From assembly GCA_017542245.1 (NCBI GenBank), contig JAFXXN010000029.1, positions 124,001 to 188,000 of the forward strand: a stretch of DNA of 64,000 nucleotides, read 5' to 3'. Under the pieces are notes generated by a model that was not told the DNA's origin, ran no database searches, and saw nothing but the letters and a program-made list of their open reading frames with translations. The position numbers were made by a program, and so were the translations under genes. Shown piece by piece: positions 1 to 9,010 of this stretch; positions within the stretch are counted from its first letter, which is position 1; the number at the start of each line of letters is the position of its first letter. The DNA is from Lachnospiraceae bacterium. GTDB taxonomy: Bacteria; Bacillota; Clostridia; Lachnospirales; Lachnospiraceae.

Positions 1-474
1 CTTCAGAGAAATATTGAAGAAGAAGCTTATAAAACGGGTAAAGGAAGGATACCTGTTCAGAATCTGGAAGATTTTGCCGCTTTGGCAAAAAACAAATATA
101 AGGATATAGATGAATCTGTTGAAACAGTCTGTTCAAATGAAATGTATTTTGAAAATAATGAACCTGACTGTAAAGGTTTATGGGCATATAACGATTTAAA
201 CGGATTTATTCCAAAATATATTGCGGAATCCCTTCTTGAAGCTTTTCCTGAGTTTGGAAAAAGTATTAAAGGTTATAATTCAAAAAACACTTTGCTTTTG
301 GGACTGGAAAGCAGGACTTCTTCACCGGTAAGGATCCTGCGCGGTAAAAATCTGCAGAGTGTCAATGTATCGGGCCTGTATCCCTGCGGAGAAGGGGCAG
401 GATATGCCGGAGGAATTACAAGTGCTGCTATGGACGGCTTGAAAGTTGCCGATGCGATACTTGGTTTATACTAA
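1..474 (+). CDS. FAD-dependent oxidoreductase, C-terminal part (COG2509-like)
   Basis: The reading frame is open from the first base of the window, so this is the 3' end of a longer gene; a TTG inside it at 82 is not the real start. The last ~30 residues contain GEGAGYAGGITSAAMDG, the FAD-binding C-terminal signature of the large flavoprotein dehydrogenase family COG2509 (uncharacterised FAD-dependent proteins). The usual length is about 500 residues, so roughly two thirds of the gene lies upstream. It is followed 34 bases later by miaB on the same strand and probably shares its transcript. The substrate of the family is not known. Confidence 0.8.
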   Translation, partial: LQRNIEEEAYKTGKGRIPVQNLEDFAALAKNKYKDIDESVETVCSNEMYFENNEPDCKGLWAYNDLNGFIPKYIAESLLEAFPEFGKSIKGYNSKNTLLLGLESRTSSPVRILRGKNLQSVNVSGLYPCGEGAGYAGGITSAAMDGLKVADAILGLY

Positions 475-508
475 CTGAAAAATATATATTTATTTAGAGG
501 TTTTTTAA

Positions 509-2059
509 ATGATCAAAGATATTTTTAAAGATGAAAACACAGTGCCTGAAAGAGAACCTGAAAGACAGTTTTATTTTATTAAAAAGCTTCAGGAAATATT
601 ATATGACAAGCAGCAGATATTTGGCAGGAAACTGACTTATCATATTTCTACTTTCGGATGTCAGATGAATTTTAAAGATTCGGAAAAGCTTGCAGGAGTG
701 TTGGAAGAAGCAGGTTTTGTTGAGTCTGAAGATGAGAAATCGGATTTTTGCCTGTATAATACCTGTACAGTCAGGGAAAACGCAAATTCAAGAGTATACG
801 GAAGACTCGGATATCTGGGAAAACTTAAAACTAAAAGACCGGGAATGATAATAGCTATGTGCGGCTGTATGATGCAGGAAGAACATGTAGTCGAAACTAT
901 AAAGAAAAGCTACAGATTTGTGGACATCATTTTCGGAACCCATAATATCTATAAACTTGCAGAATTACTATATGAATACTATAAATTAAACGAATCGGAT
1001 GACCTGCCTTTAGAAAAAAACGAATCAAAAAAAGTACCGAAAAAAAAGCACAAAATGGTCGTAGATATCATAAAAGGTACAGATTGTATAGTTGAAGAAC
1101 TGCCTTCACATCTTAAAGCTTCTTTTAAAGCCGGTGTAAATATTATGTTCGGATGCAACAATTTCTGTACTTACTGCATAGTGCCGTATGTCAGGGGCAG
1201 AGAAAGAAGCAGAAAACCGGAGGATATCATAAAAGAGATTGAAACCTTTGTTAAGAATGGGGTAATAGAGGTTATGCTTTTGGGACAGAATGTTAATTCA
1301 TACGGTAAAACGCTTGAGGAGCCTGTAACGTTTTCAGAGCTTTTAAGAAGAGTGGATAAGATAGAAGGATTAAAACGTATAAGGTTCATGACATCTCATC
1401 CAAAAGATCTTTCGGATGAACTGATAGAAGTGATGAAAGAATCAAAAAAGATTTGCAGGCATATCCATCTTCCACTGCAATCAGGCAGTACAGCGCTTTT
1501 GAAAAAGATGAACAGGGTATATACAAAGGAGGATTATCTTCGTCTGATAGACAAGATACGCAAAGCTATACCGGATATAGCCATTACAACAGATATAATC
1601 GTAGGATTTCCGGGTGAAACAGAGGAAGATTTTGAGGAAACACTTGATGTAGTAAGATATGCTAAGTTCGCTTCTGCATTTACATTTATTTATTCCATAA
1701 GAACCGGTACCCCGGCAGCCAAAATGCCGGATCAGGTTGATGAAGAGACTGTAAAAAAACGGTTTGACAGATTGCTTGAAGTCGTAGGAAAGTACTCAAA
1801 TGAGTACGCAGCGTCTCTTACAGGTAAGACAATGCCGGTACTTGTTGAAGAGATCGATAAGGAAAATGATAAGAGTAACCGTGGATCAGGAGCCGTCAGT
1901 GATGGAAATGACGACAAAAATATGATCTGGCTTACCGGACGCCTTGACAATAATCTTCTTGTACATTTTAAAGGAGACAAATCCCTTATAGGACAGATAA
2001 AAGATGTTGAACTATCAGAGTGTAAAGGATTTTATTTTATCGGACGATTAAAAGAATAG
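509..2059 (+). CDS. miaB: tRNA-2-methylthio-N6-dimethylallyladenosine synthase MiaB
   Basis: Radical-SAM methylthiotransferase that adds a methylthio group to i6A37 in tRNAs reading UNN codons. The N-terminal UPF0004 domain carries FGCQMN (about residues 49-54), with further cluster cysteines in NTCTVRENA and CGCMMQ. The radical-SAM triad CNNFCTYC lies near residues 215-222 and is followed by VRGRERSR. A TRAM-type RNA-binding domain ends the protein. At 516 residues it is longer than the usual ~440-480, with an N-terminal lead of ~40 residues, an insert rich in Lys/Glu/Asp near residues 155-190 and an Asn/Asp/Ser-rich insert near 450-470. The sister enzyme MtaB is encoded at 45292. Confidence 0.95.
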   Translation: MIKDIFKDENTVPEREPERQFYFIKKLQEILYDKQQIFGRKLTYHISTFGCQMNFKDSEKLAGVLEEAGFVESEDEKSDFCLYNTCTVRENANSRVYGRLGYLGKLKTKRPGMIIAMCGCMMQEEHVVETIKKSYRFVDIIFGTHNIYKLAELLYEYYKLNESDDLPLEKNESKKVPKKKHKMVVDIIKGTDCIVEELPSHLKASFKAGVNIMFGCNNFCTYCIVPYVRGRERSRKPEDIIKEIETFVKNGVIEVMLLGQNVNSYGKTLEEPVTFSELLRRVDKIEGLKRIRFMTSHPKDLSDELIEVMKESKKICRHIHLPLQSGSTALLKKMNRVYTKEDYLRLIDKIRKAIPDIAITTDIIVGFPGETEEDFEETLDVVRYAKFASAFTFIYSIRTGTPAAKMPDQVDEETVKKRFDRLLEVVGKYSNEYAASLTGKTMPVLVEEIDKENDKSNRGSGAVSDGNDDKNMIWLTGRLDNNLLVHFKGDKSLIGQIKDVELSECKGFYFIGRLKE

Positions 2060-2088
2060 ATTTATTAAACTTAAGGAGGTGTTTTTGC

Positions 2089-3414
2089 ATGAGGATGTAC
2101 GATCTTATTTACAAGAAAAAATATGGGGTAAAACTTACAAAGGAAGAAATTGATTTTATAGTTCAGGGATATACCTGCGGGAATATCCCCGACTATCAGA
2201 TGTCCGCATTTCTTATGGCGGTATGCCTTAAGGGAATGGATATGGAAGAAACTACCGATCTGACACTTTCAATGCGTGATTCGGGAGAAACACTTGACCT
2301 TTCAAAAATAGAGGGACTCACTGTTGATAAACACAGTACAGGCGGGGTCGGAGACAAAACTTCACTGTGTCTTGGAGCTATGGTTGCAGCCTGTGGAGTA
2401 CCGGTAGCAAAAATGTCGGGACGGGGGCTTGGACATACAGGTGGAACAATAGATAAATTAGAGAGTATAACAGGTTTTTCGACGTCTATTTCTTCTGAAA
2501 AATTCTTTGAACTGGTAAATAAGAATAAGATGGCTATAATGGGTCAGACAGCAGATCTTGCTCCGGCGGATAAGAAAATCTATGCATTACGTGATGTGAC
2601 GGCTACCGTTGACTGTATACCCCTTATAGCTTCAAGTATTATGAGTAAAAAACTTGCAAGTGGAGCTGATGCGATTGTTCTTGATGTAAAAACAGGTTCG
2701 GGTGCTTTTATGAAGACTATCGAGGATGCTGTCGCATTAGCTGAAGCCATGGTAAAGATAGGAATAAATGCAGGTAAGAATACCTCTGCCGTTATAACCA
2801 ATATGGATCAGCCTTTGGGATTTGCTGTCGGAAATTCCCTGGAAGTAATAGAGGCAATCGATGTTCTTAAAGGGAAAGGACCTTCAGATCTTATAGACGA
2901 CTGTATGGCTCTTGGAAAACTTATGCTTATGAGTGTTAATGCAGCCTCATCTGATGAAGAAGCAGAAAATAAATTAAAGAAAACAATAGAAGACGGATCC
3001 GCATTGAAGAAGTTTGCTGATTTTGTCGAAGCTCAGGGAGGCGATCCCGAATTTGTCTATAATACCGATAAGTTTGAAAAGGCAAAGTTTATTGACCCGG
3101 TTCTTTCACCGGCTGACGGTTATGTTAGCAAGATTATAACCGATGAAATAGGAATGTGTTCACTGATACTTGGCGGTGGCAGAGAGACTAAGGAAAGTGA
3201 GATAGATCTTAGCGTTGGGCTCATTATAAATAAGAAATACGGTGATAAGGTAGAAAAAGGAGAGCCGCTGGCATATATCTATTCAAACGATAAAGAAAAG
3301 ACTGCTGCTGCAACGGAACGATTTATTAAAGCTTACAGCTTTTCAGATAATAAGCCCGATCCCGTAAAGACCGTATTTGCACTTGTTTCTGCCGAAGGAA
3401 CCAGGTATTTCTGA
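2089..3414 (+). CDS. pdp: Pyrimidine-nucleoside phosphorylase
   Basis: Glycosyltransferase family 3 enzyme that phosphorolyses uridine, thymidine and deoxyuridine to base plus (deoxy)ribose-1-phosphate. The phosphate-binding signature KHSTGGVGDKTS and the following SGRGLGHTGGTIDKLES are both intact, and the 441-residue length fits the family (430-440). The C-terminal PYNP domain is present (VGLIINKKYGDKVEKGE). A strong AAGGAGG site precedes the ATG at 2089. It lies 29 bases after miaB and is probably co-transcribed. The family contains both thymidine phosphorylase (deoA) and broad pyrimidine phosphorylase (pdp); the low-GC Gram-positive context favours pdp. Confidence 0.93.
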   Translation: MRMYDLIYKKKYGVKLTKEEIDFIVQGYTCGNIPDYQMSAFLMAVCLKGMDMEETTDLTLSMRDSGETLDLSKIEGLTVDKHSTGGVGDKTSLCLGAMVAACGVPVAKMSGRGLGHTGGTIDKLESITGFSTSISSEKFFELVNKNKMAIMGQTADLAPADKKIYALRDVTATVDCIPLIASSIMSKKLASGADAIVLDVKTGSGAFMKTIEDAVALAEAMVKIGINAGKNTSAVITNMDQPLGFAVGNSLEVIEAIDVLKGKGPSDLIDDCMALGKLMLMSVNAASSDEEAENKLKKTIEDGSALKKFADFVEAQGGDPEFVYNTDKFEKAKFIDPVLSPADGYVSKIITDEIGMCSLILGGGRETKESEIDLSVGLIINKKYGDKVEKGEPLAYIYSNDKEKTAAATERFIKAYSFSDNKPDPVKTVFALVSAEGTRYF

Positions 3415-3442
3415 TAAAAAATACATCTCCATAAAATTTTTC

Positions 3443-3471
3443 TTGCATTTATTTTATGTGTATAGTATCAT
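3443..3471 (+). promoter_or_regulatory. Sigma-A type promoter for the DUF1015 gene
   Basis: TTGCAT (3443-3448) and TATCAT (3466-3471) are separated by 17 bases. Transcription would begin near 3478, leaving an ~80-base structured leader before the ATG at 3560. Confidence 0.55.
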
Positions 3472-3489
3472 AGGATACTGGTGTTTGTA

Positions 3490-3522
3490 GGATTGTGAGA
3501 GTTGCTCGCAACGGAGCAATCC
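3490..3522 (+). promoter_or_regulatory. Structured 5' leader of the DUF1015 gene
   Basis: GGATTG (3490-3495) can pair with CAATCC (3517-3522), enclosing GTTG-CTCG-CAAC (3501-3512). A competing helix, TTGCTC (3502-3507) with GAGCAA (3514-3519), overlaps both. Two mutually exclusive helices between a promoter and a start codon suggest a regulatory leader. It matches no riboswitch class I can name. Confidence 0.35.
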
Positions 3523-3559
3523 GTATTATATGTTGTGAGAAAAATTTGGAGGAATTATT

Positions 3560-4795
3560 ATGGCAACAGTTAAACCCTTTAAGTGCATAAGACCGGCCTT
3601 GGACAAAGCAGATAAGGTGGCCGCACTTCCTTATGATGTTTACAGCAGAGAAGAAGCTACGGAAGCAGTAAAAGATAATGAGTATTCATTCTTAAGAATT
3701 GACAGAGCCGAGACTTCTCTTCCTGATACGGTTGACACCTATGACCCTCAGGTTTATAAGCATGCAAAGAAGCTTTTTGAAGCCAGACAGGCTGACGGAA
3801 CATTTATTTCAGATGACGATGCCTGCTATTATATATATGAGCTTATAATGAACGGAAGACATCAGACGGGTATTGCTGCATGCTGTTCAATTGATGATTA
3901 TGTAAATAATGTGATCAAAAAGCATGAGAATACAGTTGAAGCAAAGGAGTTTGACCGTATAAACCATGTAGATACATTAAGGGCACATACAGGTCCTATT
4001 TTCCTTGCTTACAGAAGTAATGAGGTTATCAGTTCGGTCGTTAACAAAATCAAGGAGGGTGAGACTCTCTATTCATTCACTTCAGATGACGGAATATCTC
4101 ATAATGTATGGAAGATATCCGATGAAAAGGATATTGAGACAATCAGGAATGCTTTTGATAATATCAACAGTATCTATATTGCTGACGGACATCATAGATG
4201 TGCATCTGCTGTTAAGGCAGGACTTAAGAGAAGAGATCTTAACCCTGATTATACAGGTGAAGAGGAGTTCAACTTCTTCCTTTCGGTTCTTTTCCCCGAA
4301 GACCAACTTATGATCATGCCTTACAACAGAGTAGTTAAAGACCTTAATGATCTTACTGAAGAAGAATATCTGGACAGTATTACAGGTTTCTTCTATGTAA
4401 GAAAGAAGGATGGACCTTTTACTCCGGAGAGAAAATACACATTTGCTATGCTTATGGATGGTGAATGGTATGAACTTGAAGCCAAAGATTTTATAAAGAG
4501 AATAAAAGATCCTGTTAAGAGCTTGGATGTTTCAATACTTCAGACATATCTCTTGGATCCTGTACTTGGCATCAAAGATCCCAGAAAAGATAAGCGTATA
4601 GCTTTTGTCGGAGGTATCAGAGGTATCAAGGAACTTGAAAGAAGATGTAAGAAGGATATGAAGGTAGCATTTGCTGTATATCCTACTTCGATTCAGGAAC
4701 TTTTTGCTGTGGCTGATGAAGGACGTCTTATGCCTCCGAAATCAACCTGGTTTGAACCTAAGTTAAGAAGTGGATTGTTCATCCATAAGTTTTGA
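3560..4795 (+). CDS. DUF1015 domain-containing protein
   Basis: A 411-residue cytoplasmic protein of the DUF1015 family (COG4198), full length for the family. The hallmark IADGHHR motif lies near residue 213, and the N-terminus (KPFKCIRPALDKADKVAALPYDV) and the C-terminal PPKSTWFEPKLRSGL are typical. The biochemical function is not established; in other Clostridia the gene is often found near serine biosynthesis genes, which are not seen here. The gene has its own promoter and structured leader, a GGAGG site before the ATG, and a terminator downstream, so it appears monocistronic. Confidence 0.85.
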   Translation: MATVKPFKCIRPALDKADKVAALPYDVYSREEATEAVKDNEYSFLRIDRAETSLPDTVDTYDPQVYKHAKKLFEARQADGTFISDDDACYYIYELIMNGRHQTGIAACCSIDDYVNNVIKKHENTVEAKEFDRINHVDTLRAHTGPIFLAYRSNEVISSVVNKIKEGETLYSFTSDDGISHNVWKISDEKDIETIRNAFDNINSIYIADGHHRCASAVKAGLKRRDLNPDYTGEEEFNFFLSVLFPEDQLMIMPYNRVVKDLNDLTEEEYLDSITGFFYVRKKDGPFTPERKYTFAMLMDGEWYELEAKDFIKRIKDPVKSLDVSILQTYLLDPVLGIKDPRKDKRIAFVGGIRGIKELERRCKKDMKVAFAVYPTSIQELFAVADEGRLMPPKSTWFEPKLRSGLFIHKF

Positions 4796-4843
4796 TAAAG
4801 AACAGCAGATTTGATAACGGGTTATGTTTAATAAAGATTTTAA

Positions 4844-4882
4844 GCCGCCGGTTGTACATACAATCGGCGGTATTCATATTTT
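4844..4882 (+). terminator. Intrinsic terminator after the DUF1015 gene
   Basis: CCGCCGGTTGTA (4845-4856) pairs with TACAATCGGCGG (4859-4870) with one G-U pair, followed by an imperfect T-rich stretch. The rest of the gap to 5013 is AT-rich and shows nothing else. Confidence 0.7.
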
Positions 4883-5012
4883 TAAACTACTTTTCACTCA
4901 AAGTGAAGGCTATATCAGATAAATTTATTGATAATGATAGCCGAATAATAACAAGAGAATATACCAAGTATTGAAAATATATATAGAAATAGATATAGCA
5001 AGAAAGTTTTAA

Positions 5013-5042
5013 TTGATTTTTTATACAGATGTATGTTATAAT
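5013..5042 (+). promoter_or_regulatory. Promoter for the GGDEF-EAL gene
   Basis: TTGATT (5013-5018) and a perfect TATAAT (5037-5042) with 18-base spacing. Its position inside the longest open frame shows that the true start is the ATG at 5073, not the TTG at 5013. Confidence 0.65.
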
Positions 5043-5072
5043 AAAGAAAACTGTGATAGGGGAAACCACAGT

Positions 5073-6809
5073 ATGAAAAAAGAAGATAACAATAATAAAA
5101 AAAACATAGAAAAAAATCTGAATAAGATATCTCCGCGAAGGGAGTCATCGAAGATATCCTTCGCTGTTATTTTGTTGTTTTATCTTGCATCAGTTATTTT
5201 GCTTAGCAAATCTGCAAACGGATCTGCTGATGTTTTCATAAAAATATTTGACAGCAGAATACCGATTACAGCTTTTACAGGCGTATTTTCTTCGATTTCC
5301 AATATATGTATCATTCTTTTGGTCGTTTTGTTCGGAAAAATAGGGTTCGTGGTATCATTATTAATATTGAGCATTCAGGTTCCCACTCTGTTACTTAATG
5401 TATTTGTCAATCATCAGTATGCATCGCTTCCGGGTATTTTCTCTACTATATTTACAATAATAGCTATTTTACTGCTTCATGCAAACAATAAGAAGATAGA
5501 AAAATATCAGAAAAAATTAAGGGATGAGGCTCTGAAAGATGCTCTTACAGGCCTTCCCAGCAGATTGTCCATAGTTGAGCTTGTTCATGAATTAATTAAA
5601 CTGGATGAGAAATTTGCTGTTGTATTGGTGGATTTAAACAATTTTAAGAGTATCAATGATACCATGGGTCATAATTTCGGTAATAAGCTGCTTGTTGAAG
5701 TAGCAAGACGCTGGGGTAACATTGCATCTTCGGGCACAACAGGAACAGTTGATTTTGTTTCACGTCAGGGTGGAGATGAGTTTGCATTTGTTATCAGGAA
5801 CTATGAAAATGATGATGAAATACTCCGTACTATAACTGCTTATAAAGAAGAACTGGAAAAAACCATTATCATAGATGACCGCGATTTCTACATGACCGCA
5901 AGTTTCGGATATACGCTTTTCCCTGAGGATACAAGAGATAACCATAGCCTTTTCTCATATGCAGATGCTGCGATGTATGCCGTTAAAAGACTTGGAAACG
6001 GTAATCATATAAGGAAATTCTCTCATGATCTTATTGAAGAAGCAGAACATGTAAATATGATAGAGCGTAAGATAAGAAATGCTCTTGATAATGACATGAT
6101 TTTCTTTAACCTTCAGCCCCAATATGATATTTCACATAAACTTCGCGGGTTTGAAGCTTTGGCACGTATGAAAGATGAGGACGGTAAGACAGTAAGCCCC
6201 GGTGAATTTATCCCGGTAGCGGAAAAAGTCGGACTCATTGATAAGGTTGATTCAAGGATTATGGAAAAATCAGCTCAGTTCTTTGGTAAGATGCTTAAGA
6301 AATATAAAAAAGACATTACTCTGAGCGTAAATGTTTCGGCTGTACACCTTCTTAAAAAAGACTTTATTGATGAAGTTAAAAACACTTTGAAGGAGAATTC
6401 TATTCCGGCAGAAAAACTGGAGATAGAAATCACCGAATCGATAATGATAAATTTTGATGAAAATGCTATAGAGTGTATTAACGAACTGAAGGCACTCGGA
6501 GTAAAGATCGCCATTGACGATTTCGGAACAGGATATTCTTCTTTGAGTTATCTGCATACTATTCCGGCAGATCTGCTTAAGATTGATAAATCCTTTATCG
6601 ACAAGATGAGTACGGGTGAGTCTTCAAAGAAGTACGTTGCAACCATTATAAACATAGGACATCTTTTGAAATTTGAAGTTATATCTGAAGGCGTTGAAGA
6701 TGAAGAACAGCTTGACACTTTACGTAAGATAGGGTGTGACTATATTCAAGGGTTTGTATGGGGAAAACCTCTTGGTCCGCAGGATGCAGAAGAAGTTATT
6801 AAGTTGTAA
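5073..6809 (+). CDS. Membrane GGDEF-EAL protein (cyclic di-GMP turnover)
   Basis: About 578 residues. The N-terminal ~140 residues hold roughly four membrane segments without a recognisable sensor domain. A GGDEF domain with intact RQGGDEF (near residues 231-237) and an EAL domain with FEALARM (near 358-364), SVNVSA, EIEITES, IDDFGTGYSSL, KIDKSFI and SEGVEDEEQ follow. Both active sites therefore look competent for c-di-GMP synthesis and hydrolysis. The position of the inhibitory RxxD site reads GTVD, so product inhibition of the cyclase is probably absent. An HD-GYP protein at 57986 is a second c-di-GMP candidate. The ATG at 5073 was chosen because the promoter -10 box lies just upstream; AGGGGA is the likely ribosome site. 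Confidence 0.92.
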   Translation: MKKEDNNNKKNIEKNLNKISPRRESSKISFAVILLFYLASVILLSKSANGSADVFIKIFDSRIPITAFTGVFSSISNICIILLVVLFGKIGFVVSLLILSIQVPTLLLNVFVNHQYASLPGIFSTIFTIIAILLLHANNKKIEKYQKKLRDEALKDALTGLPSRLSIVELVHELIKLDEKFAVVLVDLNNFKSINDTMGHNFGNKLLVEVARRWGNIASSGTTGTVDFVSRQGGDEFAFVIRNYENDDEILRTITAYKEELEKTIIIDDRDFYMTASFGYTLFPEDTRDNHSLFSYADAAMYAVKRLGNGNHIRKFSHDLIEEAEHVNMIERKIRNALDNDMIFFNLQPQYDISHKLRGFEALARMKDEDGKTVSPGEFIPVAEKVGLIDKVDSRIMEKSAQFFGKMLKKYKKDITLSVNVSAVHLLKKDFIDEVKNTLKENSIPAEKLEIEITESIMINFDENAIECINELKALGVKIAIDDFGTGYSSLSYLHTIPADLLKIDKSFIDKMSTGESSKKYVATIINIGHLLKFEVISEGVEDEEQLDTLRKIGCDYIQGFVWGKPLGPQDAEEVIKL

Positions 6810-6828
6810 TATACGGATATTTTTATGA

Positions 6829-6857
6829 TTGACAAAAACTGATGTTTGTGTGATAAT
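6829..6857 (+). promoter_or_regulatory. Promoter for the LiaF-like gene
   Basis: Consensus TTGACA (6829-6834), 17 bases, GATAAT (6852-6857). An AGGAGG site precedes the ATG at 6888. Confidence 0.7.
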
Positions 6858-6887
6858 GAAATTTGAGGGTCAAAGGAGGGGTTTACA

Positions 6888-7481
6888 ATGAGTAAAGCAA
6901 AAAAAGAAATGAAAAAGGAGCTTAAGGAGAAGATGAAGGGCAAGATTAAAGTTAAAGTAAAGAAAAAGATGAAGAAGATAAAGCTTATCCTTATAATTCT
7001 TGCTACTTTATCTGCTGTTGTTGCTGCAATAAAGACTGTTTTAGCATTTATTGAGAAGAAGCACAAGAATGATCCTAAGAGAGAAGGATTAAAAGATGTT
7101 ACCGCATTCTTTTCTTCAAAGAACTGGAAGCTCTCTGAGCCTGTTACATCAGGATTTATGATCGGTTCATATTTCAGCAATCTGAATATTGATCTTTCGG
7201 AGTGTACATTTGAAGATAACAGTTTTATAGCTATTAAGTGCGGTGTCGGAAGAGTTTGCCTTACTCTGCCCCAGAATGTAAACATTAAGTTTGACAGTAT
7301 CGGTTCTGCCTACTATTTAAAGAAAGAATATGATGTTGACGCATTTGATGAGTCACTTCCTACAGTTTATGTTGCTTTGAAAGTTGCATTTGGCTGTGTC
7401 TTTGTTACAAAAGCAGAAAATACAGAAGAAAAAAATGAAGAAAACAGTGAAGTTTCTGTTGAAAATGCAGAGACTGCATAA
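6888..7481 (+). CDS. Membrane-anchored protein with LiaF C-terminal-like domain
   Basis: 197 residues. The first ~35 residues are extremely Lys/Glu-rich, then a single hydrophobic segment (LILIILATLSAVVAAIKTVL) spans the membrane. The C-terminal region (SYFSNLNIDLS, GVGRVCLTLPQNVNI, VALKVAFGCVFV) has the short beta-repeat pattern of the LiaF/cell-wall-stress C-terminal domain, where FGG-type turns alternate with hydrophobic strands. This is a pattern match, not a firm family assignment. An acidic tail ends the protein. The next gene follows after 11 bases and is probably co-transcribed. Confidence 0.6.
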   Translation: MSKAKKEMKKELKEKMKGKIKVKVKKKMKKIKLILIILATLSAVVAAIKTVLAFIEKKHKNDPKREGLKDVTAFFSSKNWKLSEPVTSGFMIGSYFSNLNIDLSECTFEDNSFIAIKCGVGRVCLTLPQNVNIKFDSIGSAYYLKKEYDVDAFDESLPTVYVALKVAFGCVFVTKAENTEEKNEENSEVSVENAETA

Positions 7482-7492
7482 GGGATTTTATA

Positions 7493-9010
7493 ATGATAAA
7501 ACAGAATTACGAAAACATAAAAAACAATTTTGAGATTAAGGAAAATCTTCAAGCAATAAAAGACGACCTTAAGGATGTAAATAAGGGCAGCCGTTCAAAG
7601 GAGGCCCTTCTTTTCTTGATTAACGGCGATTTTTCAGTATTTACGGAATTGTTAAAGCATGAAGATCCAAAAATAAGAAAAAATACAGCTTCTATACTTG
7701 GTCTTTTAGGAAGCGATGATAATGTGGACGCTCTTTATGAAGCTTATACTGTTGAAACAACCATGTATAACAAAGCAGCATATATTGAAGCCTTAAGAAG
7801 ACTGCATTTTCAAAAGTATACTGAAGATTTAAAGAAGAGATTTGAAAGCTTAAAGAAAGAAAAAATCACTGTTGAGAATAAAAAACATATAATCGAAGAG
7901 GTTAATCAGCTGAAGAAGATTTTCGGCACCGGGAAAAAAGAATTTACCGGATATAATCTTTTGAACAATGTTCTTCTTACTACCAACAGGAATTTTAAAA
8001 ATATTACTGCAGATGCCGTTGCGGATATTCCTCATTCGGAGTTTGCTGCAGGCGTAAAGGTACGTACATCCGATCTTAAAAAGATACTTTCAATCAGGAC
8101 TTACGATGAGATATTATTCATTCCCGACAGGGTAAATACAGTTTCGAATGATCCGGTAAAAGCAGCTAAAGAACTTGTCGACCAAGGAATAAAAGATTAT
8201 ATTTTTGAAAGAATAGGAATATTAAATGAGAACGGCAGAGTGACAGGAGGTATGACTGTCAATTTCCGTTCCGAATTGCGGGCCAAGGACAAATTTGCAT
8301 ATCCTGATTTTACAAAGAAGATTTCAGCTGAACTCGAAACACTTACAAATTGGGAGCTTGTTAATTCAGTAAGCAATTATGATTTAGAATTAAGGTTTAT
8401 CCCAAATTCCAACGGTAAGCTGAATGTTCTTATAAAGTTCTTTATTCTTAAGGATGTGCGCTTTAGTTACAGACATGAAATACTTCCTGTTTGCATGAGA
8501 CCGTATCTTGCAGCTACACTTATGCAGCTTGCAAAACCGTATTTTGTAAAAAATGCCGCAATACTTGATCCTTTCTGCGGGACCGGTACTTTACTTGCTG
8601 AACGTGAGGCTGCAGGGAGCAGTACCGCAAGGATTTATTATGGCATAGATATTTTTAAAGAAGCAGTTGAAAAGACATCTGAAAACCTGAAATCTTTCGG
8701 AATGCTCAGAAAAACAGAACTTATCAATAAGGACTTCTTTACATTTGAGCATGAATACAAATTTGATGAAATAATCACAGATATGCCTGTAGTTACTGAA
8801 AAGAAGACTCTTAGGGATATCGAAGAAATTTATGCAAAGTTTTTTGAAAAATGCGATTCGCTTTTGGAGAAGAAAGGGGTTATGATAGTTTATTCAAGAA
8901 ATCCCGAATTTGTTAAAAAATTCTACGCAAAAAGCGGATGCAGTATGAATGAGGATTTTGAAATTTCAAAGATAGAAAACAGTCATTTGTTTATTTTAAC
9001 GAGGCAATAA
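7493..9010 (+). CDS. HEAT-repeat protein fused to a class I methyltransferase-like domain (UPF0020-like)
   Basis: 505 residues. Residues ~40-120 look like HEAT repeats (EDPKIRKNTASILGLLGSDDN). Residues ~150-340 resemble the front half of THUMP/UPF0020 RNA methylases. The SAM-binding motif I, LDPFCGTGTLLAE, is intact near residue 360. Motif IV, which is (D/N)PPY in active N-methylating relatives such as Trm11/TrmN, reads TDMPVV here, so the amino-methylating active site appears altered. It may bind SAM and RNA without the classical reaction, or methylate a different group. It overlaps the next small gene by one base (TAATG). Confidence 0.7.
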   Translation: MIKQNYENIKNNFEIKENLQAIKDDLKDVNKGSRSKEALLFLINGDFSVFTELLKHEDPKIRKNTASILGLLGSDDNVDALYEAYTVETTMYNKAAYIEALRRLHFQKYTEDLKKRFESLKKEKITVENKKHIIEEVNQLKKIFGTGKKEFTGYNLLNNVLLTTNRNFKNITADAVADIPHSEFAAGVKVRTSDLKKILSIRTYDEILFIPDRVNTVSNDPVKAAKELVDQGIKDYIFERIGILNENGRVTGGMTVNFRSELRAKDKFAYPDFTKKISAELETLTNWELVNSVSNYDLELRFIPNSNGKLNVLIKFFILKDVRFSYRHEILPVCMRPYLAATLMQLAKPYFVKNAAILDPFCGTGTLLAEREAAGSSTARIYYGIDIFKEAVEKTSENLKSFGMLRKTELINKDFFTFEHEYKFDEIITDMPVVTEKKTLRDIEEIYAKFFEKCDSLLEKKGVMIVYSRNPEFVKKFYAKSGCSMNEDFEISKIENSHLFILTRQ

